Shown piece by piece: positions 56,682 to 64,000 of a stretch of DNA of 64,000 nt. A model generated the notes under the pieces. It did not search any database. It was not told the DNA's origin and saw only the letters and a list, made by a program, of their open reading frames with translations. Position numbers and translations under genes: made by a program. The stretch is from Deinococcus apachensis DSM 19763 (GTDB lineage: Bacteria > Deinococcota > Deinococci > Deinococcales > Deinococcaceae): positions 10,001-74,000 of the forward strand of contig NZ_KB906403.1 in assembly GCF_000381345.1 (NCBI RefSeq), given 5' to 3'. The first letter of the stretch is position 1. Each line of letters starts with the position of its first letter.

Positions 56682-57965
56682 TCAAGCCCTGACCTGCCCC
56701 TCTCCCACCACGACCCACTTCGTCGTCGTGAGTTCGCGCAGGCCCATCGGGCCCCGGGCGTGCAACTTCTGGGTGCTGATGGCGACCTCGGCGCCCAGGC
56801 CGAGCTGCCCGCCGTCGTTGAAGCGGGGGCTGGCGTTCACCATCACGGCGGCACTGTCCACGTCGCCCACGAAGCGCTCGGCCTGTGCCGGGTCGCGGGT
56901 CAGGATCACGTCCGTGTGGTTGCCATGCGCGGCGATGAAGTCGAGGGCCTCGTCCAGACCCGAGACGGTGCGGATGCTGGCGGTCAGGGCGAGGAATTCG
57001 GTGCCGTAGTCGGAGTCTTGGGCGGGCTCGGCCTCCAGCCCGGCAGCATGAAGTGCAGCCAGAGCGGGAGGATCGGCCCGCAGCGTGACACCCGCCGCGA
57101 TCAGGTCCCGGGCGATGGCGGGCAGGGCGGGGAGCGCCCCCCCGTGGACCAGCAGGGTGTCGAGGGCGTTGCAGGCGCTGGGTTTCTGCACCTTGGCGTT
57201 GTGGATGAGCCGGGCGGCCCGCTCCACGTCGGCGGGGTCGCGGGTGAAACTCTCGTCGAGGTAGATGTGAACGACGCCGATGCCGCCCACGATGACAGGC
57301 ACGGTGGCGTTCTCCACGCAGTAGCGGTGCAGCCCGGCCCCCCCGCGCGGAATGATGGCGTCCACCAGATCGTCCAGGCGCAGCAGGTCGAGCATCCGCT
57401 CGCGGGCCGGGTCGCGGATGACCTGGACGGCCTCGGCGGGAATGCCTTCGGAGGCCAGGCCAGCGCGAATGGCCTCCTCCAGCGCCGCGTTGCTGCCCAC
57501 CGTCTCCCTGCCGCCGCGCAGGATGACGGCGTTCCCGCTCATCAGGGCCAGGGCGGCCACGTCCACCGTCACGTTGGGGCGGCTCTCGTAGATCACGCCG
57601 AGGACGCCGAGGGGCACCCGACGGCGGGAGACACGGAGGCCGTTGGGCCGGACCTCGTCGGGCGTGGTCTCCCCCACCGGGTCGGCCAGGGCCGCCACCG
57701 CCTCCACGTCCCGGGCGATGGCCGCGAGGGAGGCCGCGTCGAGGCGCAACCGGGCGACCATATGTTCAGGAAGTCCCGCTGCCTGCGCTGCCGCCACGTC
57801 CCGCGCATTCGCCTCCAGAATCTCGGCCTCGCGCGCCTGCAGTTCCCGCGAGGCCGCGTGCAGGGCCGCCACCTTGTGGGCCGTGGGCAGCGAGCGCAGC
57901 ACCCGCGCCGCCCGCCGCGCCCGCAGGCCCATCTCCCGGACGGTGAGGGTCTCGGTGGTCGTCAT
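56682..57965 (-). CDS. proA: Gamma-glutamyl phosphate reductase
   Basis: The second enzyme of proline synthesis, reducing gamma-glutamyl phosphate with NADPH. The 427-residue product starts at the ATG at 57965 ([17 protein letters not shown]). It has [35 protein letters not shown], the catalytic cysteine in [19 protein letters not shown], and the end [17 protein letters not shown] followed by [13 protein letters not shown]. The frame is open to 59741 but the extra 592 residues are antisense to the HD-GYP gene. proB lies beyond the intervening convergent HD-GYP gene instead of being adjacent. A TACCCT box six bases upstream suggests a leaderless start. Confidence 0.96.
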   Translation of the reverse strand: MTTTETLTVREMGLRARRAARVLRSLPTAHKVAALHAASRELQAREAEILEANARDVAAAQAAGLPEHMVARLRLDAASLAAIARDVEAVAALADPVGETTPDEVRPNGLRVSRRRVPLGVLGVIYESRPNVTVDVAALALMSGNAVILRGGRETVGSNAALEEAIRAGLASEGIPAEAVQVIRDPARERMLDLLRLDDLVDAIIPRGGAGLHRYCVENATVPVIVGGIGVVHIYLDESFTRDPADVERAARLIHNAKVQKPSACNALDTLLVHGGALPALPAIARDLIAAGVTLRADPPALAALHAAGLEAEPAQDSDYGTEFLALTASIRTVSGLDEALDFIAAHGNHTDVILTRDPAQAERFVGDVDSAAVMVNASPRFNDGGQLGLGAEVAISTQKLHARGPMGLRELTTTKWVVVGEGQVRA

Positions 57966-57971
57966 GGGGGC

Positions 57972-57977
57972 AGGGTA
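57972..57977 (-). promoter_or_regulatory. -10 box for proA (leaderless type)
   Basis: TACCCT on the minus strand is six bases before the ATG at 57965, with only C and G between. Confidence 0.52.
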
Positions 57978-59850
57978 GCAGGGGGAACGGGATGGGCGCG
58001 GCCGCCCGTCTGGAGGGGTGTGGGCGTTGCCGGGTGGTGGCTGGCCCCACAGCGTCCGGGGCGTGGGGACAGTTCCCCGCCAACGCCTGCTCCCGCTTCG
58101 CTCAGGCGGAGCGGTGTTACAGCCCCGTAAGACCAGGCCTGGCACACTGCCGGAGGGATGAAAGGGAAGCTGCGAGGGCAAGACACTGGTGCGGCAGCAG
58201 AATTCCTGTCCCACCCTTCCCTGATGGCCGCCCCCAGGCTTTCCCTGCTGTTCGCGGCCACCCTGGGGACCACCCTGGTGAATCTGGCGTGCCTGCTCGC
58301 CCTGGGGCCGCGGGGGGCGGCGGTGCAGGACGCGCTGTTCGTCGCGTGTTGCGCGCTGTGTGCCTGCACGGCGGCCGAGGCGGCCCGACTGCACCCGGCG
58401 CCGCGGAACCGGGCCTGGACGTTCGTCGCGCTGGCCTTTGGCGTCTCGGCCCTGGGCAATGCCTGCTGGACCTACCTCGAATATGTCCGGCGGGAGACCT
58501 CGACCTCTTCGCTGGCGGACGTGGCGTTTTTGCTGGTGCCGGGCCTGCTCGCGCTGGCCTTTCTGCACCTGCCGCACGCCCGTCCCAGGGGGCACGACCG
58601 GGTGCGGCTCGCCCTCGACGTGTCCGTCCTGGTGGGTCTCCTGGCCCTGTGGGGCTGGCGGCTCTTCATCGCCCCGGCGGTGGCCGACCTGCAGGAGCAA
58701 TCGCTGGCCGCGGCGCTGGCGGCCCTGTACCCGCTGCTGGACATGGGGCTGCTGTGCCTGCTCGCCTGGCTCGTGCCGCAGCGCCTCCCGTCCTGGCCGA
58801 CGCTGTGTTTCGCGGCCGGGACGACCGGCTTCGTCCTGGGGGACGTGGTCTACGCACGCCTGGAGGCGAGTGGGGGGTACGTCACGGGCCATCCCAGCGA
58901 CCTGCTGTGGGCGGGCGGGGTGGTGGCCTTCGCCGCCGCCGCGTGGTGCAGCGTGCGGAACATCCCGCATGACCAGGCCCCGCCCCCACGGCTGGAACTG
59001 CGGCCCCTGTCCTTCGTGCTGCCCTACCTGGCGCTGGCAGTCAGCTTCCTGCTGCACAGCCTCGTGCCGGGCGGCAGGCCGGGAGAACTCGGCACGCTCG
59101 CCGTCCTGGCCGGGCTGGTGGGCCTGCGGCAGGGCCTGGTCTGGCAGGACAAGACCCGGCTGGAGGCGGAGCTGCGCGACGCCGCGCGGCTGCTGGAGGC
59201 CCGGGTGGAGGAACGCACCGTGCAGGTGCGCCAGACCTTCGAGGGCGGGCTGCTGGCGCTGGGCATGGCCCTGGAAGGCCGCGACCTGGAGACCAGCGGC
59301 CACACCGAGCGGGTGGTTCGGCTCGCCCGCGCGCTGGGGCGGGCGCTGCACCTCCCGCCCGAGGATCTGGACGCGCTCTCGCAGGGCGCGTACCTGCACG
59401 ACCTCGGCAAGCTCACCGTGCCGGACGCCATCCTCCACAAGCCCGGGAAACTGACCCCGGAGGAGTTCGCCGAGATGCAGACCCACGCCGAGCGCGGCCA
59501 CCGCCTCGCCCTGCGCCTGCCCCACCTCGCCCCGGGGGCCCTGACCGTGATTCTGCATCACCACGAGCGCTGGGACGGCACCGGCTACCCGCATGGGCTG
59601 CGCGGCGAGGGCATCCCGCCCCTCGCCCGCATCTTCGCCGTCGCCGACGTGTACGACGCCCTGGTGAGCGAGCGCCCGTACAAGCCCGCCTGGACCCCGC
59701 AGGCCGCCGCCGCCGAGATCCTCGCGGGGGCGGGGCGGCACTTCGACCCCTGCGTGGTCCGCGCCTTCGCGGGGCTCCGCGAGGCCGGGCGGCTGGGCAC
59801 TCCCGAAGAGGCGCGGGACGAGAGTACCTCCCTGCCCGCAGAATCTCCCG

Positions 59851-60942
<1,092 letters not shown>

Positions 60943-60949
60943 GGCGCCC

Positions 60950-60955
60950 AGAATA
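60950..60955 (-). promoter_or_regulatory. -10 box for proB (leaderless type)
   Basis: TATTCT on the minus strand is exactly seven bases before the proB ATG with no Shine-Dalgarno sequence. Confidence 0.68.
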
Positions 60956-60999
60956 GGGGTGAGGAGGACGGGTGGGCGAGGCTCGCCTATGCTGGCCTT

Positions 61000-61893
61000 T
61001 CAGGGCGCCAGGAGCCCATTCAGGGCCTGACGGACGAACCACCCGTGACGTGCCCGCAGCGTCTCCTCCACCTCGGCCTCCAGCCCCCACCCCGCCAGTC
61101 GGCCCGCCGGACGCAGGGCGGCCCGGAGGTCCCAGAGCGGCAGCGGGGCAAAGTCGAGCCCGGACCCCGCCCGGTAGCGCCCTGTCAACTCGTCCATCGC
61201 GTCAGGGCCGTAGAAGAAGAGGGTTTCGAGCCGGGCATTCGCCAGGTCGGCGAGTGGGTCGCCCAGCGCCGCGTCCTCCCAGTCAATCACCGCGGCCAGG
61301 CGGCCCTCCCGCCACAACACGTTGCCCGGCCAGAAATCCCCGTGCAGCAGGGTGGGCGCGTTGCGGGGTGTGGGCGGCCAGACCGGTTCGAGCGCGTCCC
61401 GGATCGTCCCCTCATCCAGCGTCTCGTCGAGAACGGCGGGGCGCTCGCTCAGGTCCGGCAACGGGCGGAGGAAGGGCAACTCCCCCACCCACCGGACGGC
61501 ATGGAGCCGGAGGAGGAAGTCGGCCATCTGCACGGCGCAGTCGGTCGGGTTGGCGGGGGTGAGGACTGTTTGGCCCTCGACATACCCCGTAACCAGGACA
61601 GGCGCGGGAAAAAGCACGCCGGACGAGTCGGCATACAGCGGCCGTGGGACGGGGAGGCCGGCCGATGTGAGGAGGCGCAGGAGGTGGAACTCGTCGTCGG
61701 CCACGCTCGGCTTGCCGCGGACATCCGCCTCCCCGTGCTGCCGGAGGACCCACCGCTCGACTGACCCACCTGGAATGCGGACCTCCAGAGCCATGACCTG
61801 GGCGGAAACACCTCCGGCCAGCGCCCACGACCGCAGCACCTCGGCGTGGGGGTTCAGGCGCCACACGAGCTGCTGGAACGGCGTATCCCTCAT
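61000..61893 (-). CDS. Aminoglycoside phosphotransferase-fold kinase
   Basis: A 297-residue protein kinase-like small-molecule kinase of the APH/choline kinase superfamily. The catalytic loop is LLHGDFWPGNVLWREG and the metal-binding segment is AVIDWEDAALGDPLADLANA. The N-lobe has WALAGGVSAQVMALEV, and LVTGYVEGQTVL lies in the hinge. Such enzymes phosphorylate aminoglycosides, homoserine, choline or other small molecules; the target here is not known, and resistance should not be assumed from the fold. AGGAAG precedes the ATG. It is divergent from the small Gly/Cys-rich gene, with a 229-base gap holding no supported gene. Confidence 0.88.
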   Translation of the reverse strand: MRDTPFQQLVWRLNPHAEVLRSWALAGGVSAQVMALEVRIPGGSVERWVLRQHGEADVRGKPSVADDEFHLLRLLTSAGLPVPRPLYADSSGVLFPAPVLVTGYVEGQTVLTPANPTDCAVQMADFLLRLHAVRWVGELPFLRPLPDLSERPAVLDETLDEGTIRDALEPVWPPTPRNAPTLLHGDFWPGNVLWREGRLAAVIDWEDAALGDPLADLANARLETLFFYGPDAMDELTGRYRAGSGLDFAPLPLWDLRAALRPAGRLAGWGLEAEVEETLRARHGWFVRQALNGLLAP

Positions 61894-62122
61894 CAGACGG
61901 GCTTCCTACCCCGCCCGAGCGGCAGGAGCAGGAAGCTCCAGAGGCAAACCACCCGCGCCCGATTCACGACTCTTCCAGCCTAACGCCGCGTCCCCCGACG
62001 TGGGTGATGCACCGGACAAGACCACCTTGGACGTCCCCTGAAGAGGAGCTGACCATTGGGATAGACGCTGAGGGCACGCGGGAGCACCCGCCTGACACTT
62101 CCCCCACCCAGGAGGATTTCAG

Positions 62123-62401
62123 ATGCACACCGAACCCCGCCGGGCCTCTTCCCTCCTCGTTCCCCTGCTCGCGCTGCTGCTCCTCGCGCTCGTCACCGCG
62201 GTGGGAGGCTGGATCGCGGGCGGCGTGATCGCCGTGCTGGGGCTCCTGCTGCTCTCCACCGCCTCGGGCCGTCAGCGGGAACGGCGCGCCGGGGGAGGAA
62301 CGGGTGGGGCGGGTTGGTCCGGCACCGACTCCTGGGGCGGGGACTCGGGCTGCGACTCGGGTGACGGCGGGGGGGATGGGGGGGGCTGCGGGGGAGAATG
62401 A
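62123..62401 (+). CDS. Small membrane protein with Gly/Cys-rich C-terminus
   Basis: A 92-residue protein with two close hydrophobic segments (SLLVPLLALLLLALVTAVG and AGGVIAVLGLLLLSTAS) followed by a tail of glycine, aspartate and cysteine (DSGCDSGDGGGDGGG ending CGGE). Such tails follow membrane segments in TPM/YgcG-like proteins and may bind metal. AGGAGG lies eight to nine bases before the ATG. The C-terminal 130 bases overlap the 3' end of the convergent tilS-tadA gene, coding for low-complexity sequence on both strands. No domain is recognised; the gene looks real by its ribosome site and helices. Confidence 0.62.
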   Translation: MHTEPRRASSLLVPLLALLLLALVTAVGGWIAGGVIAVLGLLLLSTASGRQRERRAGGGTGGAGWSGTDSWGGDSGCDSGDGGGDGGGCGGE

Positions 62402-63999
62402 TTCTGTTCCTCCCCCCGCCGCAGGGCGCGGAAGGTCCCGCGCAGCAGCCGGGCCGCCTCGCCCGCCCGGACGCCGCCCATGACGGACGGAGTGTGGCCC
62501 CAGTGGGAGGCGAGCAGGTCACCCACCCCACCCAGCGCCCCCGCCTTGGGGTTGCGCGCCCCGTATACGAGGCGGGCGACCCGCGCCTCCAACGCCGCCC
62601 CCAGGCACATTGGGCAGGGCTCCAGCGTGACGACGAGCGTGCAATTCGTCAGGTAAGGGGTGCCGAGCGTCCGGGTGGCGTCGCGCAGGGCGGCCAGTTC
62701 CGCGTGGTGGGTCATGTCCCCATGTTCCCGGCTGGTGTTGCGCCCCCGGCCCACCACCCCCCCGTCCGGTCCCAGCACGACCGCGCCGACCGGCACCTCG
62801 CCCACCCGCGCCGCCTCGTGGGCGAGGGCCAGGGCCTCCCCCATCGCCGTATGAAGGGGGTCTTCGGGAACGCCCGCCTCCTCGCGCGCCCCGGCAGCCC
62901 AGAGGGAGGGCATGAGGCCCGCCCACCGCACATCGGCCCCCACGGCGAGGACGGGCACCCGGTCCCGTTCCCCGCGCGGCACCTTGGCGTCGGTGAATAC
63001 GTCGCTGAGCTTGCGCGTGCCACCGCTCAGGCGCGCCCGGTCCCCCGGCTGACGGGTACGGAGCGTCCAGCCGTCCGGGAGGGGAAAGTCGGGGGTGGGC
63101 CACGGCAGCGGTTGGAGGTGGAGCCGCCCGCCCGTCACGGTCACGTCACGAGCGGCGGGCAGGGTGACGTGCGCCGTCTCGCCCGCTCCAAGCGCTGCGG
63201 CGAGACGCTCGACGTGTTCAGCATGGTAGGGCAGGCCCGCGTCCGTCAACGCCCGCGTCACGTACCGGCGCAGGACGGCGGGAGACTGCTCACTCAGGGG
63301 GGCGTGCGCGGTCAGGCGGGCAGCGAGGTCTTCCAGCGCCGCGTCATCCTCGCGGGACAGGCGGGCCAGCCGTCCCAGTGCCTCCTCCACGCTGGGAAAA
63401 CGGGCACTCAGGAGGGGCAGGACGGCGGTCCGCAACCACGCGCGGGTCTGGGTGGGGTCGGCGTTGGTGGGGTCCTCGCGCCAGTCCTGACCCAGGGCGC
63501 GCAGGAAGGCCTCGACCTCGGCGCGGGAAACATCCAGCCAGGGGCGGCGCACCCGGCCCCGGACGGGAGGAATACCGTTCAGAACGGCCTCACCGCGCAG
63601 GAGTTGCATCAGCACCGTCTCCGCCTGGTCGCGGCGGGTGTGGGCGGTCAGGACAGCCCCAGCACCATACCGTTTCGCCGTCCGGCCCAGGAAGTCGTAG
63701 CGCACGCGGCGGGCGGCGTCCTCCACATTCCAGCCGCGCCGGGCCGCGACGGCCAGCACGTTCACCCGCGTTCCCTCGAAGGGCACGCCCAGCCCGCCCG
63801 CGAGGGTTCGCACCCAGGCCTTATCCACCGCCGAGTCCGGGCGCAGCGCGTGGTCGAGGTGGGCGGCGACGGGCTGGACTCCGGCGAGCAACAAGGCCCG
63901 CAGCAGTGCCACGCTGTCTGCCCCGCCCGATACGCCGACGACCACCACCCGCCCCGCATAGGGCGCGAGGGGGCGTTCCAGAATCGCAGGGGGCCTCAC
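62272..63999 (-). CDS. Fused tRNA(Ile)-lysidine synthetase and tRNA adenosine deaminase (TilS-TadA)
   Basis: One 575-residue polypeptide joins two wobble-modifying enzymes. Residues about 15-370 are TilS, which converts C34 of tRNA-Ile(CAT) to lysidine: P-loop VVGVSGGADSVALLRALL, LTAHTRRDQAETVLMQLLRG, and the C-terminal substrate domain (LRTRQPGDRARLSGGTRKL). Residues about 388-540 are TadA, which deaminates A34 of tRNA-Arg(ACG) to inosine: zinc site H432-A-E434 in THHAELAAL and C462, C465 in LEPCPMCLGA. A Pro/Ser/Glu-rich tail follows. The GTG at 63999 is at the window edge and could be internal if the gene extends further. Fusion is seen directly, since no stop or start separates the domains. 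Confidence 0.93.
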   Translation of the reverse strand: MRPPAILERPLAPYAGRVVVVGVSGGADSVALLRALLLAGVQPVAAHLDHALRPDSAVDKAWVRTLAGGLGVPFEGTRVNVLAVAARRGWNVEDAARRVRYDFLGRTAKRYGAGAVLTAHTRRDQAETVLMQLLRGEAVLNGIPPVRGRVRRPWLDVSRAEVEAFLRALGQDWREDPTNADPTQTRAWLRTAVLPLLSARFPSVEEALGRLARLSREDDAALEDLAARLTAHAPLSEQSPAVLRRYVTRALTDAGLPYHAEHVERLAAALGAGETAHVTLPAARDVTVTGGRLHLQPLPWPTPDFPLPDGWTLRTRQPGDRARLSGGTRKLSDVFTDAKVPRGERDRVPVLAVGADVRWAGLMPSLWAAGAREEAGVPEDPLHTAMGEALALAHEAARVGEVPVGAVVLGPDGGVVGRGRNTSREHGDMTHHAELAALRDATRTLGTPYLTNCTLVVTLEPCPMCLGAALEARVARLVYGARNPKAGALGGVGDLLASHWGHTPSVMGGVRAGEAARLLRGTFRALRRGEEQNHSPPQPPPSPPPSPESQPESPPQESVPDQPAPPVPPPARRSR

Positions 64000-64000
64000 C

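Noticed and set aside
57966..59741. A 592-codon N-terminal extension of proA
   Set aside because: It is antisense to the HD-GYP gene and Arg/Gln/Gly-rich, while the ProA family begins at 57965.
61000..61893. Calling the APH-fold gene an aminoglycoside resistance gene
   Set aside because: Only the general fold motifs are visible; this superfamily includes many housekeeping kinases and the gene context is metabolic.
61894..62122. A small plus-strand ORF starting at 62004
   Set aside because: It reads through the start of the small membrane gene in another frame and lacks a ribosome site.

Overview
The window is chromosomal DNA of a high-GC Deinococcus-type bacterium. The evidence is the family content and the way transcription appears to start: an rpoB-rpoC pair whose beta-prime subunit carries the large repeat insertion known from Deinococcus-Thermus, proA and proB as separate genes, a Tat cupin, many small exported proteins, and about fourteen genes whose start codon lies 5 to 9 bases after a TANNNT box, the layout of leaderless mRNAs described in Deinococcus. 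No prophage, insertion sequence, plasmid origin or CRISPR array was seen. The species is not identified.

Layout. 1-5.1 kb: end of rpoB, then rpoC and a strong terminator. 5.1-6.8 kb: a DUF2721 membrane protein divergent from rlmN. 7.0-11.2 kb: a tightly packed operon of a TPR protein, a two-SPOR-domain membrane protein, the redox repressor Rex and an AT-richer lipoprotein. 11.2-16 kb: secreted cyclic phosphodiesterase/nucleotidase, an FMN hydroxy-acid oxidase and an MFS transporter. 16-19.4 kb: PEP synthase (ppsA) divergent from its regulator ppsR. 19.4-23 kb: an amino-acid-type ABC binding protein, DNA polymerase IV and an RlmI-like rRNA methyltransferase. 23.3-30.6 kb: a lipoprotein, a beta-oxidation operon (fadN, hydrolase, small protein, thiolase) and a secreted metalloprotease. 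30.6-36.6 kb: a gene remnant, a TauE/SafE exporter pair and a MoxR-DUF58-VWA-VWA operon led by a Pro/Gln-rich protein and a 19-codon ORF.

36.7-43.2 kb: tRNA-Ala divergent from a tRNA nucleotidyltransferase, then a cytoplasmic GH13 alpha-amylase convergent with a sugar ABC importer (binding protein and two permeases; no ATPase). 43.5-49.2 kb: exported sorbosone-dehydrogenase-like protein, Tat cupin, aroA, small proteins and a carboxynorspermidine dehydrogenase homologue. 49.2-54.6 kb: a frameshifted MerR/TipAS regulator, a PIN-TRAM membrane protein, PspA, and a deletion scar joining remnants of a cupin and a MarR gene. 54.7-64 kb: dxs, proA, an HD-GYP protein, proB, an APH-fold kinase, and a TilS-TadA fusion running off the right edge.

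The most unusual points are the fusion of two wobble-base tRNA-modifying enzymes in one polypeptide, the 19-codon ORF overlapping the first gene of the MoxR operon, the marR/cupin scar, and the density of leaderless-type starts. Much of the rest is core metabolism and envelope biology. No strong candidate for a wholly new multi-gene system was found.
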